Source: Branchiostoma floridae (taxonomy: Eukaryota > Chordata > Leptocardii > Amphioxiformes > Branchiostomatidae). From it: a stretch of 64,000 nt of DNA. Numbering within the stretch: position 1 is the first letter of the stretch; every line of letters begins with the position of its first letter. The position numbers and the translations under genes were made by a program. This document shows positions 24,195 through 35,889 of this stretch, piece after piece. Under the pieces are notes generated by a model, which was not told the origin of the DNA, did not search any database, and saw only the letters and a list, made by a program, of their open reading frames with translations. The DNA lies in the NCBI RefSeq assembly GCF_000003815.2, contig NC_049995.1, positions 1,955,289-2,019,288 on the forward strand. The letters run 5' to 3'.

Positions 24195-24515
24195 ACTGGA
24201 TATGAAGGCATTGGCCAATTAAAATGAGCGAAACATATGCCAGAGCAGAGGGAATAAGTACAGACTGCAAGAAGGGGGGAATGACTCCTTCTGTTAACAT
24301 TGATGTTCTAAAGAGCCAAAGACTACAATGTTACCAATATTTTCTGAGGAAATTTTGGTTTCAAAATGCAATCTGTAATCTCCTTACAAATGTATGTACC
24401 AAAGAACATATGTGAATTTTCAGAAATTCGACAAAGGAATTCACACGTATAGTACCAAGGGATCTATGCGTCATACAGGAGTTTGCAAGTTTGGGTAGGC
24501 TGTATGATAATAATA

Positions 24516-24686
24516 TTAATGACCCGCCTGTTCCTCGGTGTACATGGCATCATAACGCCTGGTCCTTTGCTATTACCACCTCATAAAACCACCTCGTTCG
24601 CTTCGCTCACTCGGTGGTTTTATTCGGTGGTTATAGCAAAGGACCAGGCGTTATGACACCATATACACCTCGGGGCGGGTCATTAA
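24516..24686. mobile_element. TTAA-flanked foldback element (piggyBac-like MITE)
   Basis: The ends TTAA-tgacccgcc and ggcgggtca-TTAA (24516-24519 and 24683-24686) enclose about 163 bp. The two halves are almost fully complementary, including cctggtcctttgctat and atagcaaaggaccagg. The TTAA duplication is the hallmark of piggyBac-type insertion. There is no coding capacity. Confidence 0.75.
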
Positions 24687-25015
24687 CCCTTAATTATCAC
24701 ACGTGCTGCCATAGAATAATTTGAATACACTTTGCTTGCTCCGCTGAGTTTAATTGTTCGAGGACGCAACTTTTTCCGCCCGTTTTGCAGTAAATATGTG
24801 CTTTTTCTGGTTGGTACAAAAACAATATTCATGCTTTGCAGTAAGGGTAAAGACCTCAGCTTTGGAATATAGGTCATTGTGTTTTAAAGTGATTACTTTT
24901 GCATAGGAAAGTCATTTTGATAGTCCTGGTAAGATATCCAAGTTGTGCCTGACATTCAGCACCAAGGACAACACCGGTAGTAATGTACAACAACAAGGTA
25001 AATTGGTGTACCTAG

Positions 25016-25230
25016 GCTTAAATAGTGCACAGGATTTAGTTCTGTCGTAAGTGTTAACAAAAATAGTGCACAGGACACGATTATGTCATGTGTTCTAAAC
25101 AAAAATAGCGCACTGACACGGTGATGTCATGTGTGCTATACAAAAATAGTGCACAAGACATGATGATGTCATGTGTTCTAAACAAAAACAGTGCACAGAA
25201 TATGGTGATGCCATCTGTCGGGCATATGCA
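25016..25230. repeat. ~42-bp minisatellite, five copies
   Basis: The core aaaatagtgcacagga with gatgtcatgtgttcta recurs at 25022, 25063, 25105, 25146 and 25188. Confidence 0.85.
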
Positions 25231-25889
25231 TTCGGACACCAAATATTATTTATTCACCCATTTTTTTTTCTAATATAGAATATCAAATTTTCTCAATTTG
25301 AAATTACAGATAACTAGTAAATTTAGTTTCTTTTAAAAACACCAAACCCTACTCCAGATTTGTATGTCAATCATTGAATTGTACAATCATTACATTTCCC
25401 TCAGAAAATTTTTTTTGTACTTTGAGTTTGCACAAAGTGTTGATATTTTTTATGATGACTTGTTAAAAGAAGTTGTGGTTTTTGATATTGCCCTGATCCA
25501 AAAAGTTGTGTATATTTGATTATTATGGTCAGGTTACTATTTTGTGATTTGGTTTGCAGAGGAATTATTACTAATTTTGTAATGCAATATTCAAGTGTGA
25601 ATATGCCAAAGTGCCTTAATTATTATGATGTACAAGATTATGGTGAAAAATCTATGCATTGATAATCATAAATTTCCAGATAGCTGTATATTTTGAGTAA
25701 TTTTCTATTCATTTTTATGCAGAAATAGGTGATTATATATTCAGGGATTTATACAATTTTGTAGTTTTTCATTGTGATATGGTGATGGTGAAATGTAATG
25801 TGAAGCTTTGACCCCTTTTCAATTGTTATGAAGATTTTATAAAACTCAAAAGTCCTAATAACTATGCAATGATACTACTTGATTTTTTT

Positions 25890-26050
25890 CTATATCTGTT
25901 GTTTTAAAAACAGGGTATTTAGATTGATATCAAGTCAATGGACGGTGCTTCTGAAATGCAATGTTTTGATAATAGTGCAGTAATGTTATTTTTAAAATAT
26001 TACACCGTCCATCCCTAAATACCCTGTTTTTTTAAAAGCAACAGATATAG
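25890..26050. mobile_element. Inverted-repeat element, same family as 26387-26610
   Basis: The left arm starts ctatatctgttgttttaaaa and runs through cagggtattta. The right arm is the near-complement ending gcaacagatatag. The core and the right flank (gataaaggtga) match the element at 26387-26610. Confidence 0.75.
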
Positions 26051-26386
26051 GTTACCTGACAGATAAAGGTGATGCTTGATGTTTGTGGTGACTTTATCAG
26101 GTTTATTATTTGATGTGCAGTGTTTTTTTTCTATTCTTTTTTAATTGGTTGGTTTTTAGATTGGTGTGTAGTAAATTGTAATTGAATGTCAAGAGTAGAC
26201 TTTCTATAAGGAAAAATACATATCAAACCTGTTAGACTTACTGCAATGTATGTTCAAGAGTAGTTAAATTGTTCACTGGAGAAAGCGTATAGCTTACGAG
26301 GATGACCTGAACTGATAGCTTAGACTAATAGTATTCTCCTACATAGAGCTTTGGAACATACTCTTGGGGATCTAAACCCGTGCTGA

Positions 26387-26610
26387 GGTTAACGCTATTT
26401 CACCTTTATCCGTGGGGTGACCTTTATCTGTTGTCTTTAAAAACAGCACATTTAGGAGTATTGAGTCTGCTGACAGTGGTTTCAAATTTGCAATATTTTC
26501 AAAATGTTCCAATTTTAAACCACCGTCCGTGACTCTATATCCCTAAATACGTTTTTTGTACAAACAACGAATATAGGTCATTCCTCGGATAAAGGTGAAC
26601 TAGCGTTACC
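26387..26610. mobile_element. MITE with ~26-bp terminal inverted repeats
   Basis: ggttaacgctatttcacctt at the left matches the complement of the right end, which reads aaggtgaactagcgttacc. The matched arms extend to tatccg/cggata. The 224-bp body has internal inverted segments. No transposase is present. Confidence 0.78.
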
Positions 26611-26848
26611 ACTTTTGTGGGTGTGACCTCTAACCAACTGTCAGCCAATAAGAGAATTGGCTTTACCTACATTTAGGTGATTCTCTGATAGGCCAATAGC
26701 TTAAAAGTGCAAACCTCAGCCCAGTTTAGCAAAACCTCCCCAAGGTATGTTTTAGGCCTTGGGTGAGAATCAGTATTGAAGAATGAGAATAGACAGTGAT
26801 ATTACATGTATATTACCGTCGATGTAGATTAGACATCCAGGTAATAAG

Positions 26849-27026
26849 ATACGCCAAAAAGTAGTTACTCAAGCAACTGGATATGGTTTTGGAAACAGTC
26901 AGAAGTTTTGGATAGAATCCACTATCCTTCGTCAGTGACACTGATGAACGAAAGTGGATTCTATCCGAATCGTCTGACAGTTTCCAAAACCATATCCAGT
27001 TGCTTGAGTGACTACTTTTTGGCATA
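26849..27026. mobile_element. Foldback element; related copies at 49963-50100 and 58946-59035
   Basis: Two arms of about 80 bp share gccaaaaagtagt, actcaagcaactggatatgg, ttttggaaac and gatagaatccact in inverted order. The same blocks (catatccagttgcttgagta, tttttggcatat) recur in Pumilio introns 3 and 13, so this is a dispersed family. Confidence 0.82.
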
Positions 27027-28167
27027 TACAGTACCATTGTATTATACTGTTGGTTGTTACTTGAGCTGCAACAGTAGATGAATGAATATGACCTATATCT
27101 GTATATATTTTGTTCTGGTACCATGGTGTTAATTGCCCTAAAGCTTTATATTTGTGAAAAATAATTCATTACTGTTTAGCTTCGGTGCACAGTTTGTAGA
27201 GACATGTCAGTTTTCTGCTTTGTTTTCACTGTTAGACCACACAAAAATCATTTTGTGGATCACATTCACGTGTGCAATGATTTTCACCAGTTCCTACAGC
27301 AAGAAAAGCAAAAAACTTACTTATAATAAGCTGTTTATCCTAGGGATTCATTTTAATAAATACAGTTGGAATTCTATCAAGCGTGAAAAGTTCATTCAAA
27401 CTGCCATATTTTTCTATGAGCCCGGCAGAATTTTAGACCAATTTCCTTTTGAATGCTATTTCTAAATGCTTCATGTTGAGGGCCTTTGTAGATCTATCAG
27501 TGACTTAAATGTTGCTTGGCATTGGTATGGGGTCATTTAACTCTATTTTAGTTGTTGATTTGAACATATAAAAGAAGAGAATATTAAGTACTAGTGCAAC
27601 ATTAAGTTTGTTGTTTCTGATGCAGGTTTGACAGAAAACTACAACGTTTGTAAGTTGAAAACACTTTATTTTGGCTAAGAAATATGTGAAAATTGCTGAC
27701 ATCACGCAAATAAAACACACAATATTTATATTATACAACCGGAGTGATGCAACAGCACAGGATACTAAAAGATGGTCTCAAAAACTTGTCCTGCAACTGC
27801 TTTTGACAAAAACAGATTTTGGAGCTAGAATTCAGTGCATATATTGTTTATATTTGGCATATAGGAATGACAATAAGGCACTTAACAATTCCATCTCTTG
27901 TGCTCTTGCATCGGTATAAACATATAAGCCATTTATACAAAATATACATGACAGAACAATACTGAATATATCACTTTTCAACTGCGTTTCATATAAGGCA
28001 CTTGAAAGTGCGAACTTTCATACTGACGATTATGTTAACATTTGCATAGAATTCTTTTTTTTCTTCAGACAAAATGACATCTAACTGTTAAGCACTCAGC
28101 AGTGCAAGTGAAATAACTGTACAGTGATTTTCTGTCTTAAATCTTAACTCCTACATCCGTTTATTTC

Positions 28168-31100
28168 TTAAGACCAGTTCAAGAACTTGATGAACTCAAA
28201 GTAGTCGATCTGCCCGTCTTTGTTGTGGTCACACTCTGCAATCAGCTGTGGTGAGAAAAAGAGGAAAGTTTTAGTTTTCAAAAATCAGACTTTAATTTGA
28301 GAAATATGTAACAATTGAAGAAATGAAAGGATACTAAGGTGAATAAATTACAAATAGAAGCATTTGTTTGTTTCAGTAATGAGTATGTATATTCTAATCA
28401 TCCATTAGCCAATTCATCATAGATGCTATAATAATATGACTCTGAAAAACGACTTTTTCTAAACGACAACAAATTGAAACGAGAATGCGTTCAAAACTTT
28501 CACGATGCTTTGTTGATATGAGCAAGTTAGAGCCTGTGTTAAACTTAATGGGTGTTGCTTAGACTAAGTCCAGGTGCAGAAATAAATGATTGAATAGATA
28601 AAATCAAGAAAGAAAAGTATCATTGGACATAAAACACAACTTACAGCGTCAAGTAAATCATCGTCGACGGGAAGGTTGCAGCGTCGGCAGAGGTTGCGGA
28701 CCTCGCTCTTGTCGATCTTGCCGGAGCGATCCTTGTCGTACCAGAGGAAGGCCTCCCGGAGCGAGCTGTGGTTCATGTAGTTATCCTTCTGCAGCTGGAA
28801 ACGCACCTCCTGGACCAGGTCGCTCAGGTCTCCACCCCTGGGGGACAACATGGCAACTCGGTTACAAGTGTTCACTGGTCTGTATCCCTCACATTACACA
28901 GTTATGTGTACTGGACACAAAGACAGTATGTATTCAGTTAACTTTTAGTCCCTACTTCCAGACTACTCTTGCATATAAGCATACCACGACCCTAAGGATG
29001 TGTAATGAATACAAATGTAGTGACAGGAGATCTACTCTAACAACAAGGGCATCACAAACTTCCATTCACCATTGACCCCACTACTAGTACTACAGCCAAT
29101 ATTAATTACCCCGAGAACAGTCCTACCTGTACCAACTCCTGCCCAATGTGATTACATTTTGGTGGTTCATCAGATAATATTGGTACAAGCATTAAGCATC
29201 TATGAGATTTGCATGAAGACTATAGTGACCACCTGTCTTCTTGGGCAGCTTGATTAAAAATCTTGTCAGCTGTTTCTGACTACATTGTATCGAAGCAAAC
29301 GTCATGATCAGAATCTGCCCTTACGTTCTCTGGATCTGGACAGGGGTGTTCTTCACGACGTCTTCCGTCTGGCGTCCGTGGCGAGCACGGAAGGACTGGA
29401 GCGCCTGGCTCTGCGGAGGGAACGTGTCGGCGTGAGCCTCCATATACCGCAGAACATACTCATCTGCATCTGTGATCTGGAACCTGGAATCACAAATATG
29501 CAAATGAGAATTTTGCAAATATTGACAAATATGCAAATGAGAAATGTGCGGAAAAGGCAAATAACAGATAAAGTTTTATAGATAATTTTGCAAAACATGA
29601 AATGAATTTTTCTAAATGCTCCTCAATCCATTTTAAACTTTAATTGTAATACTTACTAAATACTTAAACATACTTTGGAAACAGAGCAGATAGCACTTTT
29701 GAGTCCACCCCTTACCTGTGCTTGAAGACGACGATGATATTCCCGATGGCGAAATCGGCCGGAGTGTAGAACTCGGGATTCTCCGGGTCGCAGTCGGGCT
29801 TGGTGATCCGCGTGGCTTCCAGGAACTTTCCTCCGATGATGCCGGAGTTGCGAACGGGCGGCTCGTAGATGGAAATCATGTCGTCCGACAGGCGGTACGA
29901 GATGATGAAGCGCCGGTTGTTGTCCTCGGGATGGACGGAGTCCTGGGGAAATTAAGAGATGTCTTTTAAAAATGTGCACTATTTAGATCTTAAAAGTATC
30001 CCTTAGTTTCAAAGTTACAAAATGCTTTTTCAGCACCAAGGACAGATGTTGAAATAATTGAATCAAGCTGTGAAATCAATGCACAATGCTAATGATATCC
30101 TGGAAATGTTTTTTTATCAAAATCATTGTTTTTGTTTTTTTAAATCTGCTCATCAAAGTGTACATTTTAACACAATTATGATAAAATAATACTTTTACGT
30201 TAAAACAAGGTGTTCAAATAAGCCTCTAAATTCCTGCTAAAATGATCTTTGGATACTCTGCAAAAGTTAGATTTTTCCTCAGCTTTTCTTCTTCTGGGTT
30301 CTTTGGGTCTGCTTGCGTACAGGGCATTGCACATTTGACAATAGTCTTTTTTGTTTCTTTTCTGACAATTTCTTTTCTTTTCTCCAGATTCCCCTTGGAA
30401 ACATCCTGCATTTTTGTCAAAAATGTTGTACTTCTAGTTATTCTTTGAGTTTTCTCACCATGGTTGCCTCAAATCTGAGGATCTTGTGGTCGTTCTCCAT
30501 CATCTTGATGTAGTCCTTCTTGGGTGGCTGCGGGATCAGAGACAGGCAGTTCTGCATGGAGTCCTCCATGGAGCCAAAACCATTGTACAGGGGAATCTCC
30601 TGTAAAACAACACAGTAGGGATCAGAGACAGGCAGTTCTGCATGGAGTCCTCCATGGAGCCAAAACCATTGTACGGGGGAATCTCCTGTAAAACAACACA
30701 GTAGGGATCAGAGACAGGCAGTTCTGCATGGAGTCCTCCATGGAGCCAAAACCATTGTACGGAGGGATCTCCTGTAAAACAACACAGTAGGGATCAGAGA
30801 CAGGCAGTTCTGCATGGAGTCCTCCATGGATCCAAAACCATTGTACGGGGGGATCTCCTGTAAAACAACACACACAGTAGGGATCAGAGACAGGCAGTTC
30901 TGCATGGAGTCCTCCATGGAGCCAAAACCATTGTACGGGGGAATCTCCTGTAAAACAACACAGTTACACAGTCAGGGGGTGATCCTGAATTGGTTTTAAG
31001 TCAGAAAGTTATAATGGTCTGTACTGCACCTTTATTTTTGGAGGATACTGATAGTGCCAATTCAGAATAATAAAAGCTCCCACGCCATGGTACGGATTAT

Positions 31101-34100
31101 ACGTAATTGAAAATTGAGAAATCTAGAGATTTTTTTAACGATCTCTAGATATCCCAGAAAATCTGGAGATTGTTTGGAAAAACTTTATGATACTTTTTCT
31201 TGCATTTGAATCGCATCTTTTATCTGACTAATTTTGTGACTGATGAAAAGTTACTGTAATGTACAGTAATGTTTGGCAATTCACAGTAATGAACAGTTAA
31301 ACACACAGTATTGGACAGTAATGAACAATAAGGTATAGCTAAAAAGTGATAAATTTGTGAATTTTTTTAGCATTACAAACTTAAAGAGAACCTGTTGGTT
31401 GGAGCAAAGACTATTATGATTTATAAAATATTATAGGACAGAGCATCTTGGCTTTAGCTAACATGAAAACGTTGCACCCACCATTTTGGGCAGCTCAGGA
31501 TGCGGCTGGTTGACATCCACAGACCCCATGCCCCTGCCCAGTCGGTGTGCGTAGTACGCACGTGTGAAGTCATCACAGTCGTACAGGAGGAAGCGGCGCC
31601 CGTAGACGTACACCGTCTTCCCGATGTCGAGGTCGGCCGGCGTGAACCAGTCCTTGATCTCATGTTCCGAAAGCTCCATGACGACGGCGGGGAAAGAGGC
31701 TAGAAACATGAAATTTGAATTTTTTGTCTATTTCTGAGTGAAATTCTGACTTAATACAGATTTGAATTACTTGACATTTGTGCACTTCATTGCCATTAAA
31801 AGAGGCCAAAATTTTGTCACTGCCAGGTACGACTACCTTAACATTTGGCAAGAGACTATAATTGTAGTCTGAGCTAATCACTAATCACTAAAAAATTCAG
31901 TTTCAACACATTATGGATAGATTTTAAACATTTTTTAGAATGATTTTCTATGGGTAAGTACGAGCATTAAAATAACAATCATTAAAATAACAATCTGAAA
32001 TTGTAGTTGGCTGTAACCTGATTAGTTGACCTTTAACCCTATGACCTTTAGAAGAGACTTACATTCAACGTTGTCCCTGTTCTTGGGCAGCTTGTGGCGA
32101 CCGATCAGCACGGGGAACGGGTCGCGCCCGCTGTTTGGCGTGCGAACCTCGCGGACCTCCACGGTATCGTCCACGAGGTAGTAGTGCAGAACGAACGGGC
32201 GCATCTCCCCAAACATCTGGTCACGGTCGTCCCAAACACAGTAGAAACGCAAGACCTGAAATAAGAGACAATGATGTAAATTCAGTGCCTTTTTATTCTT
32301 TTGTCTTTCCTTAAAGATATTTCACCTACCCTCATTTTTCCCTTGATGCACTTAGTCCTAAAAGGAAACATATATCAACTTAAATTAAGAAATGATGTTC
32401 TGATAACCATACAGTTTGTTTATCTTTATTATAATTGGAAAACATCACAGTCTGGAAAATGCAATCCAAGTTGTCTCAACACACCAAGAATGCTTTTCTT
32501 GAAAAATCATTACAGAATCTGTTTCTCCGAATCAACCTTTCTTTACAATCATACATTTGTACCTGATTGGGCAAAAGTTTCTCATGTGCAGATGTCAATC
32601 ATGATTCAAGTTGTCCAAACAAAAGACAGCATTTTAAATATTTGACAACTTAAACTTTTTCAACTTCTACACACCTTCCTGTCCATTGTGAGGAACTGCT
32701 TCAGTTTGTCGAAGTCTGACGGAGTCTTGAACATCTGGAGTTTCGCCGACTCCACGCGATGGTGGTTATACGGATCGGCAGGCATGCTGGACGGACCGTT
32801 CAGCTCGATTCCCTCGCTCTCGAGGTAGTCCTGCGTGAACTTGTCGCAGTCCACGATGTGGAAGACCTTCCCGTAGAAGGTGACGTTCATGGACATGTTC
32901 AGGTCCTTCCAATGCCAGTGGCTGCCCTGGTCGTCTTTCGGCAGACGCTGACGCTTGATCAGCTTACCCTGGGAAGGAGAAGGTGGAGGTTTAGAGAGCT
33001 CTGGGACAGAGATTACAATATTTTACCTAACAGTGTTAAGAGTAACATTTACGTTAAGATTACACAGTCACCTAACAGTAACTTTTCAACTTGCATGATT
33101 ATGTTTTTCAATTTTTAGAACAGAGTATTCATGGATGCTTTCTAAAATGGGAACTGATCATTTTTGTTGCCTCTATGCAATAAAAAAGACAAGTTCGCAA
33201 CTTTAAGACCATGACATTTTTTCTCTGAGAAGTTCTCCGACTGAATCCTAACCGCGGATCTTCTGAATGGTCATCACTTTTTGGAGACGAATAGTATTGT
33301 GGGGTATCTACTAGTTCAAGTTTCAGATTGAATCTAGATCCTCCGCCCCATAATAATAGTGAGCGGCCCCCTACCTGAGGCATCCCAGAGTTCTCCACCA
33401 CAGGTTCCACCACCGAGATGCTGTCATCCTCCAGGTAGTAGTAGATGTTGACGGGGCGGATGCGGTAGTGCTCGTTGGGGGACTCGTGCACGGTCTGCTT
33501 GTAGTACGCCTTGAACATCAGCACCTGGGACAGGGACACACGGGGGTTAGAATCTTCATTTTTTGCGCACAATGTAAGAAAGGTATAGAAACAGAAAGAA
33601 ACAATATTCTGACTCCCTGGATTTCAACCTGTGCCAAATTCGGGCCACAAGATCGCAATCCCAGACGCTAAACCATTGCGCCGATGGGCTGAAAGCCATT
33701 TGGCATGGTCAGTTCTAGCAGTCCTTGAACCCCACTGTTACACACAATTTTTTGGACAACCCATTATGTACTACATGACATTGTGTAACAGAGTAAGCAG
33801 ATCATGCAGTGGACAGTTGAGTCATATCAGGAGCCACGTCAGTAGTCAAACTTCAAGAGGGGCACAGATGGTCTCCTGAGACTGGACTTCTAAAGAGAAA
33901 GAGTGGATGATTAAGTTTTAGGCACTAGGATTTTCGGAGCCATTAAAAAAAGTATTTGAGTGGTTTCATGTTGTTTACTTTGCAGTGTCTTGCCTTTATA
34001 ATCAATGTGTTACTATGGCTGTTTCAGATGCTAAGTTCAACTTCAATCACTGCAAAAACTTATTCCTGCTGCTGTAAAATTAAGTTTTTGTCTAACTCAG

Positions 34101-35889
34101 ATAAAAATTACTGTCCAAACAAGCTAAATGGTGTGGCTCTCCACAATCACAACACTCCTCTGAAGCACTCTAGTCCTTACTCCTACCAACACCACACACA
34201 TCATTGGGTTCCAAGCTCTGATGGCCAGTCAAGGATTAGAACCCATGACCGTGCGATCCTAAAGTGGCATGGGTAACCACTAGACATTTTCTAGGTTCAT
34301 TGAGCCTGTATATACTGTACAAAACATCTGTCCTCTTTACTATGGTGGGTTGGGATATGTTTTTATTTTTCATTTCCAAAACTAGTTTATAACCACTGTT
34401 GGAAAAAGACATTCATGTAGTCTGAGTACCATCCTCCATAGTGACCGTTGGCTCAATCCTTTCTGTGGTTAGCAAGCAAAAGGATTGAGCTAGCAGTCAT
34501 TTATAGGGGGTGGTACTCAGGCTATGATCCATGTACAGAATTGCCCAAGAAGACCATACAGAATACTGTTAAAATCTGGTTTATGTGGACCGACGGCCAC
34601 TACAGAGTCGTATCTTCAATGTGTCAATGGAAAAAGTCCAAAGGGCAACCAATATAAGTGGTCACATCGGCCAAGGTGGTCCTTATGTAGAGGTGGTCAC
34701 TTGTACAGGTTTGACCATACAAATATCAAATAGGAAATAACACAATGAAACGTTAATTTCACCTTTTTGTCAAAGGCAAAGTGGTTACATTGTCCAGGAG
34801 GTCACTTGTATTAGGTTTGACTGTATGTGTAACAGACAAATATCATACTAACGACCACAATGAAACATTAATTTCACCTTTTTGTCGAAGGCCTTGTGCG
34901 CGGGAATGAAATCCTCTGGCGGTTGCGGCTGTGCTTGTCCGTATGTCAGCGTAGGTTTCTGATTGGCCAGACTATCCAGCTCGGCCTCTGACAGCTGGTT
35001 GACCTTTAGGGGCTCCCCTCCGATTCCAACGGTTGGATACGCGGCGGGAACGGAGTAGCCATTTTTGTAGTTCAGCGAGTGGCACAGATGGAACTTGGTT
35101 TTCTGGAAATAAAGAAGAAATTTGTCTCATCAGTAGGTGCAAATCTTGACATATATAAAATATATTAGCCACAAAATATTGAGGTAGACATATTTGTACT
35201 CTGATATTTCTATGTCTAAAGGACAGAATTAAAAATATTAGAAAGAATATTTTAGAACAGCAGAAAATGTTTGGGACAAAAATACACCTTTAGCACTTTT
35301 GTTATGTAAAATAATTTTTTCCTCTTCTTTTGAGTGACATGCATAGTTGGAAATCACGTCTGTTCATTTCATTTTTGAGGTTTGTGATTTTTCTGAAAAA
35401 ATTGACAAATTGTTGTTCTAAACGGGTTCTTTAAAATGGCCATATGATAATAAAAGAAAACGGGTCGGATCTGTAGTGACGATTTTAAGAACATGGTTAT
35501 GATTATTTTACCTTGTTATGGTTACTGTTGATATTGTTTGCAAGCACCGGGATATGACATCTGTAAAACCCTCCCCACCCTCTAGTTTTTAATTGCACAG
35601 AATTTGCTTGAAAATCTTGTAAACAATGGCCAAAATCGCAATAAAAAGCGAAAATTTGCTATCTATTCAAAGGCACAAATATATCCCTAGTAACAAAATA
35701 TCAAGTTTCCCCAATAAGCTAGCTGCAGACTGCTTAAATGTAAATCTCTTAAAGGTCCTTTAGACAAACTCGGAGAGAAATTTCGCGAACCGATGAAAAA
35801 TTCTGTAGTTCGAATCCTTCAGCGGTTTAAAAATCACTTACCGTGGGGTCGGTGAAGCTGTTTCCCGGCAGAAAAGGCAGCGAACTCAT
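28168..35889 (-). CDS. EFHC1: EFHC1 (DM10 and EF-hand protein of ciliary doublet microtubules), complete, 11 coding exons
   Basis: Coding exons in transcript order: 35889-35842, 35102-34878, 33524-33375, 32968-32675, 32255-32063, 31699-31482, 30599-30459, 29942-29716, 29483-29325, 28837-28645 and 28245-28168. All have GT-AG borders and the phases join to 641 aa; human EFHC1 has 640. The start [12 protein letters not shown] fits the family. Three DM10 domains are seen at about residues 91-200 ([23 protein letters not shown]), 239-360 ([23 protein letters not shown]) and 417-525 ([24 protein letters not shown]). Two C-terminal EF-hand loops follow: [12 protein letters not shown] (586-597) and [12 protein letters not shown] (622-633). 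EFHC1 is an inner protein of axonemal doublet microtubules. LTYGQ and [12 protein letters not shown] favour EFHC1 over EFHC2. Introns are mostly 0.3-1.4 kb. Intron 6 holds four extra copies of the exon 7 acceptor edge. Confidence 0.96.
30600..30960 (-). repeat. Four tandem copies of the EFHC1 exon 7 acceptor edge
   Basis: The real exon 7 ends at 30599. Beyond it, the block holding acceptor ttttacag plus about 69 bp of exon ([20 protein letters not shown]) repeats with starts near 30617, 30704, 30790 and 30880 (period 86-90 bp). None has a following donor, and the unit length is not a multiple of three, so these act as decoy acceptors at most. Copies are nearly identical, as in a young minisatellite. 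Confidence 0.9.
33617..33690 (-). mobile_element. Weak tRNA-derived SINE fragment
   Basis: Read on the - strand, cggcgcaatggtttagcgtc resembles a pol III box A, and a degraded box B follows about 30 bp later. It is in EFHC1 intron 2. Confidence 0.4.
34210..34290 (-). mobile_element. tRNA-derived SINE fragment
   Basis: On the - strand, tctagtggttacccatgcc (box A-like) and gggttctaatcc (box B) have tRNA-like spacing. It lies in EFHC1 intron 2. A folded tRNA is not supported. Confidence 0.5.
34422..34520. mobile_element. 99-bp foldback element in EFHC1 intron 2
   Basis: ctgagtaccatcctccata at the left pairs with tatagggggtggtactcag at the right. Inner arms ggctcaatcctt and aaggattgagct also pair. 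Confidence 0.75.

Larger units (their letters stand above)
23922..28167. other. Intergenic region between convergent GGT and EFHC1
   Basis: 4.2 kb without a supportable gene. It is AT-rich and holds at least five foldback or inverted-repeat elements and a minisatellite, listed separately. A - strand AATAAA (reverse complement at ~27664-27669) could end EFHC1 transcripts about 500 bp after the stop. Another AATAAA lies only a few bases past the stop codon, which is too close for normal use. Confidence 0.7.

Noticed and set aside
27154..27919. Two ~100-codon frames between GGT and EFHC1
   Set aside because: AT-rich, no family resemblance, no splice context; likely chance.
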